Below are positions 1 through 10,652 of a stretch of DNA of 64,000 nt, piece by piece. A program made the position numbers and the translations under genes. Position 1 is the first letter of the stretch. Each line of letters begins with the position of its first letter. The notes beneath the pieces were generated by a model that searched no databases, was not told where the DNA came from, and saw only the letters and a program-made list of their open reading frames with translations. The DNA is from Pandoraea faecigallinarum (GTDB taxonomy: Bacteria > Pseudomonadota > Gammaproteobacteria > Burkholderiales > Burkholderiaceae): contig NZ_CP011807.3 in assembly GCF_001029105.3 (NCBI RefSeq), forward strand, positions 3,968,001 to 4,032,000. Direction: 5' to 3'.

Positions 1-1
1 G

Positions 2-1285
2 GAGCGCGCGGCGTTCCTGCACGTGGCCGACATCTGGCATCCGCGCACCGGCAACGACACATCCGTGCCGCACCCGCAGCCGCCCATCGAAAAGACGGTT
101 TTCGAGGGACAGACGCTGATGGTGCAGGTCATCAAGGACCCCATCGGCACGAAAGGCGCGCGTCTGTCGACGCAGATCAGCATTGCCGGGCGAACGCTCG
201 TCTACCTGCCGCAGGAGCCGCATATCGGCATCTCGCAGCGTATCGAGAGCGAGGCCGAACGCGAGGCGCTGCGAAGCAAGATTCAGGCGCTGGTGCCCGT
301 CGACGAAAAGGGCGGCTTCATCGTCCGTACGATTGCGGAGGACGCCGCCGACGCGGAACTGGCCAACGACATCGCCTATCTGCGCAAGTCGTGGCAGACC
401 ATTGGCGAGCAAAGCACACGTGTGCCGGCGCCCGCCCTGCTCTATCAGGATCTGAACCTTGCCCAGCGCGTGCTGCGCGACTTCGTGCATGAGGAAACGG
501 GCAAGATCCTCGTCGACTCGCGCGAGACCTACCAGAAGCTCGCCGAATTCGCCACGACCTACACGCCGGCCGTGCTCGGCAAGCTCACGCACTACACGGG
601 CGAGCGCCCGCTGTTCGATCTGTACAACGTGGAGACGGAGATCGAGCGGGCGTTGTCGCGCCGCGTCGATCTGAAGTCCGGCGGGTATCTGATGATCGAC
701 CAGACCGAAGCGATGACCACCATCGACGTGAACACCGGCGGTTACGTCGGGGCGCGCAACTTCGACGACACGATCTTCAAGACGAACCTCGAAGCGGCGC
801 TGATGATCGCGCGCCAGTTGCGTCTGCGCAATCTGGGCGGGATCATCATCATCGATTTCATCGACATGGAAAGCGCGGAGCACCGCGACTCGGTGCTGGC
901 GGAGCTGAAAAAGGCACTCGCGCGCGACCGCACCCGCATCACGGTCAACGGATTCTCTCAACTGGGTCTGGTGGAGATGACGCGCAAGCGCACGCGCGAA
1001 TCGCTCGCGCACGTGTTGTGCGAGCCGTGCGCCGTCTGTCAGGGCAAGGGGCAGGTTAAGACGCCGCGCACGCTATGCTACGACATTCTGCGCGAAATCC
1101 TGCGCGAGTCTCGTCAGTTCAACCCGCGGGAGTTCCGTCTGATTGCCTCGCAGGAGGTCGTCGATCTGTTCCTGGAAGAGGAATCGCAACATCTGGCAAT
1201 GCTGATCGACTTCATCGGCAAACCGGTTTCGCTGCAAGTGGAATCGTCGTTCCATCAGGAGCAGTACGACATCATTCTGATGTAA
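2..1285 (+). CDS. rng: Ribonuclease G, 5' end cut off by the window
   Basis: Endoribonuclease of the RNase E/G family, which trims the 5' end of 16S rRNA and cleaves some mRNAs in the cytoplasm. The reading frame is open from base 2, so the first part of the S1 RNA-binding domain lies outside; about 427 residues remain of a family length near 490. The opening residues (ERAAFLHVADIW) match the end of the S1 domain. The DNase I-like catalytic part contains TTIDVNTGGYVG and IIIIDFIDM, which carry the two Mg-binding aspartates of the family. CEPCAVCQGKG is the zinc-link CPxCxG motif. There is no long arginine/proline-rich tail of the RNase E kind, so this is RNase G. The first in-frame start-like codon (GTG at 23) is internal to the protein. 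Confidence 0.95.
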   Translation, partial: ERAAFLHVADIWHPRTGNDTSVPHPQPPIEKTVFEGQTLMVQVIKDPIGTKGARLSTQISIAGRTLVYLPQEPHIGISQRIESEAEREALRSKIQALVPVDEKGGFIVRTIAEDAADAELANDIAYLRKSWQTIGEQSTRVPAPALLYQDLNLAQRVLRDFVHEETGKILVDSRETYQKLAEFATTYTPAVLGKLTHYTGERPLFDLYNVETEIERALSRRVDLKSGGYLMIDQTEAMTTIDVNTGGYVGARNFDDTIFKTNLEAALMIARQLRLRNLGGIIIIDFIDMESAEHRDSVLAELKKALARDRTRITVNGFSQLGLVEMTRKRTRESLAHVLCEPCAVCQGKGQVKTPRTLCYDILREILRESRQFNPREFRLIASQEVVDLFLEEESQHLAMLIDFIGKPVSLQVESSFHQEQYDIILM

Positions 1286-1310
1286 GCCCGTCAACGCCCG
1301 CCCCGACGCC

Positions 1311-2624
1311 ATGCCCTACTCGAACTACGACAATCTGGCAGCATCGAGCGAGGCGCTCGACAAACACGCCGTCGCACGCCATTCGACCTGGGTCAGCATC
1401 TGGGTCAATATCGTGCTGACGACGGCGCAGATCGTCATCGGCCTGTTCGCCCGGTCGCAGGCGCTGATCGCGGACGGCATCCACTCGCTCTCCGACATCG
1501 TTTCCGACTTCGTGGTGCTCGCCGCGGCGCGCGGCAGCGCCCGCGCACCGGACGCCGATCATCCCTATGGGCACAGCCGCTATGAAAACGCGGCGTCGCT
1601 ATTTCTCGGTGTGATCCTGCTCGCGGTCGGCGCGGGCATGCTGTGGCGAGGCATCGAGCGTTTGCTGCATCCGGAGGAAATTCCGGAGGTGCATGTCGTT
1701 GCGCTGGCCGTGGCCGTCGTGGTGCTGCTGAGCAAGGAAGGCCTCTTTCGCTACATGTTGCGCGCCGCCCAACGCGTGCGCTCCGCGATGCTCGTCGCCA
1801 ACGCGTGGCATGCCCGCTCGGATGCGCTGTCGTCGCTCGTCGTCGCCTGCGGCATTCTCGGCAACCTCGCCGGCTATCGCATTCTCGATCCGCTCGCCGC
1901 CGCGCTCGTGGGATTGATGATCGGACGCACTGGCTGGAAGTTCGGCTGGAACGCCCTTCAGGATCTCATCGATCGCGGTGTGGACGACGCCACCACCGTC
2001 GCCATTCGCCAGCGTCTGCTCGACACGCCCGGCGTGCGTGCCATCGACGTTCTGCGCACGCGCCGCATGGGCGACGAGATCGTCGTGGACGTCCACATCC
2101 TCGTCGATGCGCGTCTTTCCGTCTCCGAGGGACACTACATTGCGGAGCAGGCGCGCGCTGCCGTCATGGGCGAGCCGCAGATTCTCGACGTTCTGGTGCA
2201 TGTCGATCCCGAAAGCGACGCCAAAGGCACGGCATTGCAGCAATGGCCCGCCCGCGCGGTCGTTATCGGTGCCGCAGAACTGCTCTGCCGGGCCAACGCG
2301 CTCATGCTTCACGACGTCAAGTTGCACTATCTGAATAACGGTCTGGAAGCCGACGTCATCGTCGAAGGACTGAACGACGCGCGACATGCGGGCGCCGATA
2401 TCGTGGGCGCCGGCGGCATGGAAGTCCCGTCGCAGACAGTCGCCGATGCGCTCGCCGCGCGCTTCGAGCCGTTGGGGCTGCGGTACGTTCGGGTGCTTCG
2501 GGTGACGGGCGAAACTTCGGCGACGTCGGCGCCGGTGCCGGTGCCGGTGCCGCCAACATCGAACGCGCCCCAAAGCGCACAAGACGCCGAAAGCGCATCG
2601 GCCACTGGCCCTTCCGCCGGTTGA
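1311..2624 (+). CDS. Cation diffusion facilitator (CDF) family metal efflux transporter
   Basis: Inner-membrane proton antiporter that exports divalent metals such as Zn, Fe, Co or Mn. The 437-residue protein has the CDF pattern of six membrane segments with two metal-site signatures: ADGIHSLSD in helix 2 and NAWHARSDALSS in helix 5. A cytoplasmic ferredoxin-like domain follows (around VVDVHILVDARLSVSEGH). The protein is longer than a typical 300-residue CDF: after the first cytoplasmic domain there is a second related segment (residues about 310-395), then a proline/valine-rich tail encoded by a hexanucleotide repeat. It starts 25 bp after rng and may be co-transcribed with it. The metal specificity cannot be read from the sequence. 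Confidence 0.9.
   Translation: MPYSNYDNLAASSEALDKHAVARHSTWVSIWVNIVLTTAQIVIGLFARSQALIADGIHSLSDIVSDFVVLAAARGSARAPDADHPYGHSRYENAASLFLGVILLAVGAGMLWRGIERLLHPEEIPEVHVVALAVAVVVLLSKEGLFRYMLRAAQRVRSAMLVANAWHARSDALSSLVVACGILGNLAGYRILDPLAAALVGLMIGRTGWKFGWNALQDLIDRGVDDATTVAIRQRLLDTPGVRAIDVLRTRRMGDEIVVDVHILVDARLSVSEGHYIAEQARAAVMGEPQILDVLVHVDPESDAKGTALQQWPARAVVIGAAELLCRANALMLHDVKLHYLNNGLEADVIVEGLNDARHAGADIVGAGGMEVPSQTVADALAARFEPLGLRYVRVLRVTGETSATSAPVPVPVPPTSNAPQSAQDAESASATGPSAG
2526..2552 (+). repeat. GGTGCC hexanucleotide repeat in the CDF gene tail
   Basis: Four near-perfect copies of GGTGCC/GCCGGT in tandem encode alternating proline and valine near the C-terminus of the CDF protein. The unit is a multiple of three, so copy-number change would alter length but keep the frame. 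Confidence 0.7.
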
Positions 2625-2717
2625 CGCAAAGGCAGCGGCGGCCGTTGCAGTGCGTCGCGGCGGTGCGTCGATGTGTGCCGACGCGTTCGACGTATGTGAA
2701 AAGCGTGAAAAGAGGGA

Positions 2718-3266
2718 TCAGTCCTCGTGCCGGAACGCCGAGAACGGCATGCCCTGCCTGTCCTTGTCCGAGACGATCGGCTCGATACCGTCGAGCGGCC
2801 AGGGAATGGCCAGCGTCGGATCGTCCCAGCGAATGCAGCGCTCGAACTGCGGCGCCCAATAGTCCGTGGTCTTGTAGAGCACTTCGGCCGTGTCCGACGT
2901 CACCACGAAACCATGCGCAAAGCCCGCCGGAATCCACAACTGCTTCTTGTTCCCGGCACTGAGCACTTCCGCCACCCATTGTCCGAACGTCGGTGAGCCC
3001 TTGCGGATATCGACCGCAACGTCGTAGATCTCACCCTGTAATACGCGTACGAGCTTGCCCTGCGGTTGCCGGATCTGATAATGCAGGCCGCGCAGCACGC
3101 CGCGTGCCGAGCGTGACTGGTTGTCCTGCACGAACGTGATCGTTTCGCCGAGCGCGTCGTTGAAGCCGCGCTGATTGAAGCTCTCGAAGAAATAGCCGCG
3201 CGAATCGCCGAACACCTTGGGTTCGATCACGCACACGGCCGGGATGGCGCTGGGAGTCACTTGCAT
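2718..3266 (-). CDS. rfbC: dTDP-4-dehydrorhamnose 3,5-epimerase
   Basis: Cytoplasmic epimerase that converts dTDP-4-keto-6-deoxyglucose to dTDP-4-keto-rhamnose, the third step to dTDP-L-rhamnose for LPS and other surface glycans. It is 182 residues, the normal family length, when started at MQVTPSAIPAV. The frame is open further upstream, but that extension is arginine-rich and unlike the family. RGLHYQ holds the catalytic histidine, and GDSRGYFFES and GFAHGF are conserved cupin segments. It is the last gene of rfbB-rfbA-rfbC, 61 bp after rfbA. The reductase gene rfbD, usually in this cluster, is absent here. Confidence 0.93.
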   Translation of the reverse strand: MQVTPSAIPAVCVIEPKVFGDSRGYFFESFNQRGFNDALGETITFVQDNQSRSARGVLRGLHYQIRQPQGKLVRVLQGEIYDVAVDIRKGSPTFGQWVAEVLSAGNKKQLWIPAGFAHGFVVTSDTAEVLYKTTDYWAPQFERCIRWDDPTLAIPWPLDGIEPIVSDKDRQGMPFSAFRHED

Positions 3267-3327
3267 ATCAATTACCGGTAAGAATCCATGATCGCGCGAC
3301 GCAATGCCCGGAACCGCCCGAAGCGGT

Positions 3328-4215
3328 TCAGAACACCCGCTCGCGCAACATCGAGAGGAGATACTGGCCGTAGCCGGTCTTTGCCAACGGCTGCGCCAGC
3401 GTCTCGATGGCGGCCGCGTCGATCCATCCCCGTCGATAGGCAATTTCCTCGGGACACGCGACCTTCAGCCCCTGACGCGATTCGATCGTCTGGATGAACG
3501 TGCTGGCTTCGAGCATCGATTCGTGCGTGCCCGTATCCAGCCACGCGTAACCGCGCCCCATGATCTGCACGTTGAGCTTGCCGCGCTTCAGATACTCGTT
3601 GTTGACGTCGGTGATCTCAAGTTCGCCGCGCGCCGACGGCTTGATGGCACGCGCGATCTCGACGACGTCGTTATCGCAGAAGTACAGCCCCGTCACGGCG
3701 TAGCGCGACTTCGGTTGCGTCGGCTTCTCGATCAGTTCGATGGCACGGCCCGACTCGTCGAACGTCACCACACCGTAGCGCTCCGGATCGTTTACCGGAT
3801 AGGCGAACACGGTGGCGCCGTCGGTCTGGCAATTGGCCGCACTGAGCAGCGCCGCGAAATCGTGGCCGTAGAACAGGTTGTCGCCCAGCACGAGCGCGCA
3901 CGGGTCGTTGCCGATGAAATCCGCGCCGATCAGGAATGCCTGCGCCAGACCGTCGGGGGACGGCTGCACCGCGTACTGGATGTTCAGTCCCCATTGGCTG
4001 CCGTCGCCGAGCAATTGCGCGAAGCGCGGCGTGTCCTGCGGCGTCGAGACCACGAGCACGTCGCGAATCCCCGCCAGCATCAGCGTGGTCAGCGGGTAAT
4101 AGATCATCGGCTTGTCGTAGACGGGAAGCAATTGCTTCGATACCGCCAGCGTCGCCGGATAAAGGCGGGTGCCGGAGCCTCCCGCGAGAATGATGCCTTT
4201 GCGTCTGGTCGTCAT
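3328..4215 (-). CDS. rfbA: Glucose-1-phosphate thymidylyltransferase
   Basis: Transfers dTMP from dTTP to glucose-1-phosphate, giving dTDP-glucose, the first step of the dTDP-L-rhamnose pathway. The 295-residue protein begins [20 protein letters not shown], with the nucleotide-binding signature GGSGTRLYP at the N-terminus. [10 protein letters not shown] (metal-binding Asp) and [17 protein letters not shown] follow. The chosen ATG is preceded by GGAGA and overlaps the rfbB stop by four bases (ATGA), which shows translational coupling. An upstream extension in the same frame only shadows rfbB. Confidence 0.95.
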   Translation of the reverse strand: MTTRRKGIILAGGSGTRLYPATLAVSKQLLPVYDKPMIYYPLTTLMLAGIRDVLVVSTPQDTPRFAQLLGDGSQWGLNIQYAVQPSPDGLAQAFLIGADFIGNDPCALVLGDNLFYGHDFAALLSAANCQTDGATVFAYPVNDPERYGVVTFDESGRAIELIEKPTQPKSRYAVTGLYFCDNDVVEIARAIKPSARGELEITDVNNEYLKRGKLNVQIMGRGYAWLDTGTHESMLEASTFIQTIESRQGLKVACPEEIAYRRGWIDAAAIETLAQPLAKTGYGQYLLSMLRERVF

Positions 4216-5306
4216 GCCACATCTCCTGCCGGGGCGGCCGAGGCGTCCCGATCCTGATAATGCGTTTCGATCCAGCGCTGGTACTCCCCAGACTGCACCT
4301 GACGCACCCACTCGCCGTTGGCGAGGTACCACTGAACGGTCTTGCGCATGCCGGTCTCGAACGTCTCGGCCGGGCGCCATCCCAGTTCGCGCTCCAGTTT
4401 GCGCGCGTCGATGGCGTAACGGCGGTCGTGCCCCGGACGGTCCGTGACGAACGTGATCTGCTCGGCATACGACTTGCCGTCGGCGCGCGGCGAGAGTTCG
4501 TCGAGCAACTGGCAGAGATGCTTCACGACCGACAGATTGTTCTGCTCGTTCCACCCGCCGACGTTATAAACCTCGCCCGGCGTACCCTTGCGCAGCACTT
4601 CCCGGATGGCCGAGCAATGATCGCCGACATACAACCAGTCGCGTACGTTGCTGCCGTCGCCGTAGACCGGCAGCGGCTTGCCAGCCAGCGCATTGGCGAT
4701 GACCAGCGGAATGAGCTTTTCCGGGAACTGATACGGGCCGTAATTGTTCGAGCAATTGGTCGTGAGCACCGGCAGGCCGTACGTGTGGTGATACGCGCGC
4801 ACCAGGTGGTCCGAGCCGGCTTTGGAGGCCGAATACGGACTATTGGGGGCGTACGGCGTGGTCTCGGTGAACGCGGGATCGGTCGGACTCAGCGAACCGT
4901 AGACCTCGTCGGTCGACACATGCAGAAAGCGGAATTGCTCGCGCGCCTGGCCGTCGAGCCCGCTCCAATAGGCACGCGCCGCTTCGAGCATCGTGAACGT
5001 GCCGACGACGTTCGTCTGCACGAAGTCGCCCGGCCCGTGGATGGAGCGATCGACGTGGCTTTCCGCCGCGAAATGCAGCACCGCGCGCGGACGATGCTCC
5101 GCGTACAGGCGCTCGAGCGCGGGCCGGTCGCAGATGTCGACCTGCGCGAAGCGATGCCGCGCATCGCGCTCCACGCTTGCCAGATTGGCAAGATTGCCCG
5201 CGTACGTCAGCTTGTCGATGGTCAACACCGGCTCGTCGTGTTGCGCGAGCCAGTCCAGAACGAAATTTGCGCCGATGAAACCGGCGCCGCCAGTCACGAA
5301 GATCAT
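4212..5306 (-). CDS. rfbB: dTDP-glucose 4,6-dehydratase
   Basis: NAD-dependent short-chain dehydrogenase that turns dTDP-glucose into dTDP-4-keto-6-deoxyglucose, the second pathway step. The 364-residue protein shows the Rossmann signature GGAGFIG at residues 6-12. STDEVYG carries the catalytic Asp-Glu pair and YSASKAGSD the YxxxK pair; [18 protein letters not shown] is a family hallmark. It is the first gene of rfbBAC and overlaps rfbA by four bases. No strong ribosome-binding site is visible before the ATG. Confidence 0.96.
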   Translation of the reverse strand: MIFVTGGAGFIGANFVLDWLAQHDEPVLTIDKLTYAGNLANLASVERDARHRFAQVDICDRPALERLYAEHRPRAVLHFAAESHVDRSIHGPGDFVQTNVVGTFTMLEAARAYWSGLDGQAREQFRFLHVSTDEVYGSLSPTDPAFTETTPYAPNSPYSASKAGSDHLVRAYHHTYGLPVLTTNCSNNYGPYQFPEKLIPLVIANALAGKPLPVYGDGSNVRDWLYVGDHCSAIREVLRKGTPGEVYNVGGWNEQNNLSVVKHLCQLLDELSPRADGKSYAEQITFVTDRPGHDRRYAIDARKLERELGWRPAETFETGMRKTVQWYLANGEWVRQVQSGEYQRWIETHYQDRDASAAPAGDVA

Positions 5307-5335
5307 GGGTACGGAAATAGAATGTGGGGGCGTCC

Positions 5336-5917
5336 TTACGTGCGCGGCACGCGCCCCATCAGGAAAAATTCGTCGTTCGGCCGCATCGAAATGGCATTGG
5401 CGATGCGGTTGGACATGCCGAAAAACGCCGTGATCGCAGCGATGTCCCAGATGTCCTCGTCATGCAGGCCATGGCCGCGCAGCGCCGCGTAATCGTCGTC
5501 GTTCACTTCCTGCGAACGCTCGCAGACTTTCAGCGCGTAGGCCAGAATCGCCTTCTGGCGCTCGGTCAGGTCCGCCTTCAGATAGTTGACGGCGACCTGG
5601 TCGGCGAGTAGCGGCTGCTTCTCGTAAATGCGCACCAGTGCACCGTGCGCAACTACGCAGTACAGACACTGGTTCGCGGCGCTTGTCGCGACCACGATCA
5701 TTTCGCGCTCGCCCTTGCTCAGATTGCCGTCCTTGAGCATCAGCGCATCGTGATACGCGAAGAACGCACGGAACTGGTCGGGACGATGGGCCAGCGCCAG
5801 AAACACGTTCGGGATGAAGCCTGCCTTTTCATGCACCTCATGGATACGGGCACGAATGTCGCCGGGCAACGTGGCAAGGTCCGGCACGGGAAAACGGCTG
5901 ATCGGCGGCGGGCTCAT
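5336..5917 (-). CDS. AhpD-like peroxidase-related protein
   Basis: Member of the alkylhydroperoxidase D-like, peroxidase-related family, small cytoplasmic helical proteins thought to reduce peroxides with a CxxC pair. About 193 residues. The redox motif is CLYCVVAH, a CxxC followed by the family histidine. Two ATG codons are adjacent: the second (used here) lies six bases after a GGAGA site, the better spacing, while the first is only three bases away. It sits between rfbB and msbA on the same strand but has its own ribosome-binding site. The true substrate is unknown. Confidence 0.85.
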   Translation of the reverse strand: MSPPPISRFPVPDLATLPGDIRARIHEVHEKAGFIPNVFLALAHRPDQFRAFFAYHDALMLKDGNLSKGEREMIVVATSAANQCLYCVVAHGALVRIYEKQPLLADQVAVNYLKADLTERQKAILAYALKVCERSQEVNDDDYAALRGHGLHDEDIWDIAAITAFFGMSNRIANAISMRPNDEFFLMGRVPRT

Positions 5918-5968
5918 CATGGTCTCCTCAACGACGGGTTGAATTCGGGCGCGACGCCACGTGCAACG

Positions 5969-7720
5969 TCAGGCATCCTGCTGCTGTGCGTACTGAATGC
6001 GGTGCAAATGGGCGTACAGGCCATTATGCGTCACCAGTTCCTGGTGCGAGCCCTGCTCCACAATCCGGCCGTGTTCGAGCACGACGATGCGGTCGGCGCG
6101 CTCGATGGTCGACAGACGGTGGGCGATCACCAGCGTGGTGCGGCCCTCCATCAACACTTCCAGGGCCGCCTGCACGTGGCGCTCGGACTCGGAGTCCAGG
6201 GCCGACGTCGCTTCGTCAAGAATCAGGATCGGCGCGTCCTTGTAAATGGCGCGAGCGATCGCCAGGCGTTGACGCTGGCCGCCCGACAGCCGCATGCCGT
6301 TGTCGCCGACGAGCGTGTTCACGCCATCGGGCATCGCCGCGACCGCGTCGGCCAGATTGGCGGCGCGCAATGCGGCCTGCACGCGTTCGGCGTCGATTTC
6401 CTGCCCATAGGCAACGTTCGCGGCGATGGTGTCGTTGAACAGCACGACATCCTGACTCACGAACGCGATCTGGCGGCGCAGATCCGCCAGACGCAGTTCG
6501 TTCAGCGCAATGCCGTCGAGCAGAATCCGTCCGCCGGTCGGGTCGAAGAAGCGCGGCACCAGGTTGACCATCGTCGTCTTGCCGCTGCCCGACGGGCCGA
6601 CCAGTGCGACCATCTCGCCCGGCGCGACGTCCAGCGAAATGTTGTCCAGCGTGGGGCGCTCGCTCGCGCCGTAGTGAAAGCTCACCCGCTCGAACGTCAC
6701 GCGGCCCTTCGCGCGTTCGAGCGTGCGCTCGCCGCCCGTGGGCTCGACTTCCACGTCCATGACTTCGAAAATCAGCTCGGCGGCCGTCACGCCGCGTTGC
6801 AGCGGCTGGTTGACGTCCATCAGATGCTTGAGCGGCGAGACCACGAGCAGCAGGGCCGTGACGAACGCGGTGAACCCGCCCACGGTCATCTCGCCCGAGG
6901 ACGATTCGATCATCGCCACCGTAATGACGATGGCCAGCGCCAGCGACGCGAGCGCCTGCGTGACCGGCTGTGCGAGACCGCCCGAGACCGTCACGCGCAT
7001 GGCATAGCCGCGCAGCTTGCTGGTCATCTTGTCGAAGCGGTTTTTCTCGTACGCTTCGCCGTTGTGAATCTTCACGACCTTGTAGCCGCCGACCGCCTCT
7101 TCGACGACATACGACAACGCATTGGTCAGCGTTTGCTGCTCGCGGTTCAGGCGACGAAGGCGTCGGTTGATCTTGCCGACCAGCCAGCCGATGAGCGGCA
7201 GAATGACGGCCACGACCAGCGTGAGACGCCAATTGAGGTAGAACAGGTAGCCCAGCAGGCCGACAACGGTCAGCGAATCGCGCACGAGCGTGATGAGCAC
7301 GGTGGTCAGCACACCGAGCACCTGATTGACTTCGTAGACGATGGCGTTGATGAGCGTGCTGGTCGTCTCGCGCTGATAGTAGGACGCCGGTGCGTGCAAC
7401 AGACGCTCGAACATGCGCACACGCAAGTCCAGCAGCACCCGGTTCGAAACCCACGAGAGCATGTAGTTGGCCGAATACTGCGCCAACCCGCGAATCACGG
7501 CCAGACCGATCACCGCGGCCGGCACGTACCAGAGCTTCCACGGATCGCCGCCCGAGAAGCCTTTGTCGAGCACCGGCTTGAGGACTGCCGGGATCGCGGC
7601 TTCCGTTCCCGCGACCAGCGCCATGGCGAGAACGGCCAGCAGGCCCATGTGCCAATAAGGCTGGAGGTAGCCCAGCAGACGTCGCAGAATCGGTCCGGCG
7701 GGCTTGTGCGGTGCGCTCAT
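5969..7720 (-). CDS. msbA: Lipid A export ABC transporter MsbA
   Basis: Inner-membrane homodimeric ATP-binding exporter that flips lipid A-core from the inner to the outer leaflet. The 583-residue protein joins a six-helix membrane domain (residues about 25-310) to an ATPase domain. Walker [10 protein letters not shown] is at 375-383, the Q-loop SQD near 422, LSGGQRQR at 478-485 and DEATSALD at 502-509. Length and domain order match MsbA. The start [10 protein letters not shown] fits the family; an open extension upstream does not resemble the family and crosses the recQ promoter region. Envelope genes on both sides (rfb and glycosyltransferases) fit an LPS role. Confidence 0.93.
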   Translation of the reverse strand: MSAPHKPAGPILRRLLGYLQPYWHMGLLAVLAMALVAGTEAAIPAVLKPVLDKGFSGGDPWKLWYVPAAVIGLAVIRGLAQYSANYMLSWVSNRVLLDLRVRMFERLLHAPASYYQRETTSTLINAIVYEVNQVLGVLTTVLITLVRDSLTVVGLLGYLFYLNWRLTLVVAVILPLIGWLVGKINRRLRRLNREQQTLTNALSYVVEEAVGGYKVVKIHNGEAYEKNRFDKMTSKLRGYAMRVTVSGGLAQPVTQALASLALAIVITVAMIESSSGEMTVGGFTAFVTALLLVVSPLKHLMDVNQPLQRGVTAAELIFEVMDVEVEPTGGERTLERAKGRVTFERVSFHYGASERPTLDNISLDVAPGEMVALVGPSGSGKTTMVNLVPRFFDPTGGRILLDGIALNELRLADLRRQIAFVSQDVVLFNDTIAANVAYGQEIDAERVQAALRAANLADAVAAMPDGVNTLVGDNGMRLSGGQRQRLAIARAIYKDAPILILDEATSALDSESERHVQAALEVLMEGRTTLVIAHRLSTIERADRIVVLEHGRIVEQGSHQELVTHNGLYAHLHRIQYAQQQDA

Positions 7721-7882
7721 GTAAGTCGGGGACGGCGGGAAAACCGCTATTCTAACGTACCGAACGGTCTCGCCGGGACGTGTCCGAACCGGACTCGGAC
7801 GGTGCCGCAAAATCTCCGCAATGCCCAATATCCGGGGCCTTCGGCATGCCGAACCCGAGGGGGAACCGGTATACTCCGCCGC
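7721..7882. promoter_or_regulatory. Divergent msbA/recQ promoter region
   Basis: This 162-bp spacer must hold both promoters. On the plus strand TATACT at 7870-7875 is a near-consensus -10 box ending only seven bases before the recQ ATG, so recQ may start without a leader. On the minus strand TAGAAT (7749-7754) could be the -10 for msbA. No good -35 box is visible for either, so both assignments are tentative. Confidence 0.4.
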
Positions 7883-9694
7883 ATGGCAAGCGCAATCGAA
7901 GTCCTCCGTACCGTATTCGGCTATAACGCATTCCGTGGCGATCAGGCCGCCATCGTCGACCATGTGGCCGACGGGGGCGATGCCCTCGTGCTCATGCCCA
8001 CGGGCGGCGGCAAGTCACTCTGCTACCAGATTCCCGCGCTGCTGCGACCGGGCATCGGCATTGTCGTCTCTCCGCTCATCGCGCTCATGCAGGATCAGGT
8101 CGACGCCTTGCTGCAAGCCGGGGTGCGCGCCGCCTATCTGAATTCCAGTCTCGCCTTCGACGAGGCGGTCGATATCGAACGCCGCGCCGCCCGGGGCGAA
8201 CTCGACCTGTTGTATGTCGCACCCGAACGGCTGCTCACCGAGCGCTTTCTCAATCTGCTCGACCGGCTCGACGAGCGGGGTCAACTGGCCCTCTTCGCCA
8301 TCGACGAAGCCCATTGTGTCTCGCAATGGGGGCACGATTTCCGTCCCGAGTACATTCAGCTCTGCGCGCTGCACGAACGCTACCCGCGCGTGCCGCGCAT
8401 CGCGCTCACCGCCACGGCGGACGCAGCCACACGCGAGGAAATTCAGACGCGACTGGGTTTGACCGAAGCGCGGTTGTTCGTCTCCAGCTTCGACCGGCCC
8501 AACATTCGCTACGAGATCGTCGACCGGGACAACCCGCGCAAGCAGTTGCTGGCTTTTCTGGCGCGGCATCGCGGCGAGGCGGGCATCGTGTATTGCCTGT
8601 CGCGCAAGAAAGTGGAGGAAACCGCCGCATGGCTGGAAACGCAGGGCATTCCTGCGCTGCCCTATCATGCGGGGCTGGACGCCGAGGTGCGGCGCATGCA
8701 TCAGCAGCGGTTCCTGCGTGAGGAAGGGCTGGTGATGGCGGCGACCGTCGCGTTCGGCATGGGTATCGACAAGCCGGACGTGCGCTTCGTCGCGCACCTG
8801 GACCTGCCCAAGAGCCTCGAAGCCTACTATCAGGAGACGGGCCGCGCCGGCCGGGACGGGGAGCCCGCCGAAGCATGGATGACCTACGGTCTGAACGACG
8901 TCGTGGTGCATCGCAACCGGATCGACGAATCGAACGCCTCGGAATTGCAAAAGCGCGTCGAGCGCCAAAAACTCGACGCCCTGCTCGGCTACTGCGAAGC
9001 GCCACGCTGCCGCCGCACGGTGCTGCTGTCGTACTTCGGCGAGACGAGCGAGCCATGCGGGAACTGCGACGTCTGCCTCAATCCCCCGGAAGTGTTCGAC
9101 GGCACCATCGCCGCACAGAAGGCGCTCTCAGCCATTTTGCGTACCGGCCAGCGCTTCGGTGCAGGGCACCTCATCGACTTGCTGCGCGGGCGCAGCACCG
9201 ACAAGATTCGTCAATTCGGACATGAGAGTCTGCCGACCTTCGGCGTTGGCGGTGAAATGGACGATCAGGGCTGGCGCGCCGTGTTTCGTCAACTGATCGC
9301 GCACGGCATCATCGAACCGGACAGCAGCCAGTATGGAGCGCTGACGCTCAATGCGGCGGCACGGCCGGTGCTCAAGGGGGAAACGACGGTGTCGCTGCGG
9401 CGGCAACAGCGCCCGAGCGCGGGCAAGAAAAGCCGCTTTGCCGGATATGCGTCGGCACCGGCCATCGAACTCGACGTCGCCGATCAGCAATTGTTCGAGA
9501 AGTTGCGTGCGTGGCGGCAGGACGTCGCCAAGACACAGGCCGTGCCCGCCTACGTTATCCTGCATGACCGTACGTTGCGGGAACTCGCGCAGCGCCGTCC
9601 GCGCCACCGCGAAGGGCTGGCCGATATCACCGGCCTCGGCGAAGCGAAGATCGAACGCTACGGCGAAGCACTCGTGGAATTGCTCAATGCATGA
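7883..9694 (+). CDS. recQ: ATP-dependent DNA helicase RecQ
   Basis: 3'-5' superfamily 2 DNA helicase acting in the RecF recombination pathway and at stalled forks. The 603-residue protein has Walker A TGGGKS at 40-45 and the DEAH box within [19 protein letters not shown]. Helicase motif VI is in [10 protein letters not shown]. The zinc-binding cysteine cluster is CEAPRCRR ... CGNCDVC. A winged-helix region and a C-terminal HRDC domain ([20 protein letters not shown]) follow. The frame is open far upstream, but that stretch runs antisense through msbA and is not RecQ. The chosen ATG gives the normal family N-terminus. Confidence 0.95.
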   Translation: MASAIEVLRTVFGYNAFRGDQAAIVDHVADGGDALVLMPTGGGKSLCYQIPALLRPGIGIVVSPLIALMQDQVDALLQAGVRAAYLNSSLAFDEAVDIERRAARGELDLLYVAPERLLTERFLNLLDRLDERGQLALFAIDEAHCVSQWGHDFRPEYIQLCALHERYPRVPRIALTATADAATREEIQTRLGLTEARLFVSSFDRPNIRYEIVDRDNPRKQLLAFLARHRGEAGIVYCLSRKKVEETAAWLETQGIPALPYHAGLDAEVRRMHQQRFLREEGLVMAATVAFGMGIDKPDVRFVAHLDLPKSLEAYYQETGRAGRDGEPAEAWMTYGLNDVVVHRNRIDESNASELQKRVERQKLDALLGYCEAPRCRRTVLLSYFGETSEPCGNCDVCLNPPEVFDGTIAAQKALSAILRTGQRFGAGHLIDLLRGRSTDKIRQFGHESLPTFGVGGEMDDQGWRAVFRQLIAHGIIEPDSSQYGALTLNAAARPVLKGETTVSLRRQQRPSAGKKSRFAGYASAPAIELDVADQQLFEKLRAWRQDVAKTQAVPAYVILHDRTLRELAQRRPRHREGLADITGLGEAKIERYGEALVELLNA

Positions 9695-9836
9695 TCGCCG
9701 GTCTGCCTGAGCGCCCGAACGTCCGGAGGGCCTCGCTAACGGGACCGCCCGACTGCCCTCGACATATTTCCGGCATACGCCCACCAATATGGCTCAATAT
9801 GGCCCGACGCCCACAGCAAACGCCTTACGTCCGCTC

Positions 9837-10589
9837 ATGCCAAGTCTGCCTCTGACCGTCACGATTCTCACGCGTAACGAGCGCCACAACATCGTCGAGT
9901 GCATCGCATCGGTGAAGGCCTTCGCTTCGCAAATCGTCGTGCTCGACAACGCAAGCACGGACGGCACCGCGGCGCTTGCGCGCGCCGAGGGCGCCGACGT
10001 GTACGTCACGCCGGACTGGCCGGGTTTCGGGCCACAGAAGAATCGTGCGCTGTCGTATGCGACACAGCCATGGGTGCTGTCGCTGGACGCCGACGAGCGC
10101 ATCACGCCCGAGTTGGCCGCCGAGGTGGCCGCCGCCATCGCACAAGGCACGCACGCCGGCTACCGCATGCCGCGTCTGTCGCAATTCCTCGGGCATTGGG
10201 TCAGGCATTGCGGGTGGTATCCGGACTATGTGTTGCGGCTGTTTCGCCGTGAAGCCGGACGCTTCTCCGACAACCTCGTGCACGAGCGTGTGATCGTCGA
10301 TGGCGAGATTGGTACGCTCGCGCATCATCTGCTGCATTACAGCTACACGGAAGCGCGTCAGGTCGAGGATAAAGTGCAGCGATATGCCAGGGCCGGTGCG
10401 AAGGAGATGGCGTTGCGCGGCAAGCGGGTGTCGCCGCTCAAGCCGTGGATCAACGGCGGCTGGGCTTTCGTTCGCACATACGTGCTGCGTCGGGGCTTTT
10501 TGGATGGCGCGACCGGCGTTGCCATTGCCTGCATGAATGCCCGGAGCGCCTTTCTCAAATACGCGCTGCTGCGGCGCGGCGACGCCTGA
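9837..10589 (+). CDS. Family 2 glycosyltransferase, LPS core type
   Basis: GT-A fold glycosyltransferase resembling the WaaE/KdtX group that adds glucose to the LPS inner core. The 250-residue protein starts LTVTILTRNERHNI, the family opening. VVLDNASTDGT is a nucleotide-sugar binding segment, SLDADERI holds the metal-binding DxD, and the C-terminus is hydrophobic and basic. An earlier in-frame ATG at 9789 would add 16 residues; neither start has a clear ribosome-binding site, and the shorter one fits the family. It converges on a second glycosyltransferase. The donor and acceptor sugars are inferred only from family resemblance. Confidence 0.85.
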   Translation: MPSLPLTVTILTRNERHNIVECIASVKAFASQIVVLDNASTDGTAALARAEGADVYVTPDWPGFGPQKNRALSYATQPWVLSLDADERITPELAAEVAAAIAQGTHAGYRMPRLSQFLGHWVRHCGWYPDYVLRLFRREAGRFSDNLVHERVIVDGEIGTLAHHLLHYSYTEARQVEDKVQRYARAGAKEMALRGKRVSPLKPWINGGWAFVRTYVLRRGFLDGATGVAIACMNARSAFLKYALLRRGDA

Positions 10590-10652
10590 GCCAGCCCGGC
10601 CGACCTCGTGCGCGTGCACATGACGGTGCGCGCGCCGTCACCGGTCGCCGCG

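Noticed and set aside
5645..7882. Very long open frame on the plus strand continuing into recQ
   Set aside because: It runs antisense to the AhpD-like gene and msbA and has no protein-family likeness. Such mirror frames are expected in GC-rich DNA; RecQ itself starts at 7883.
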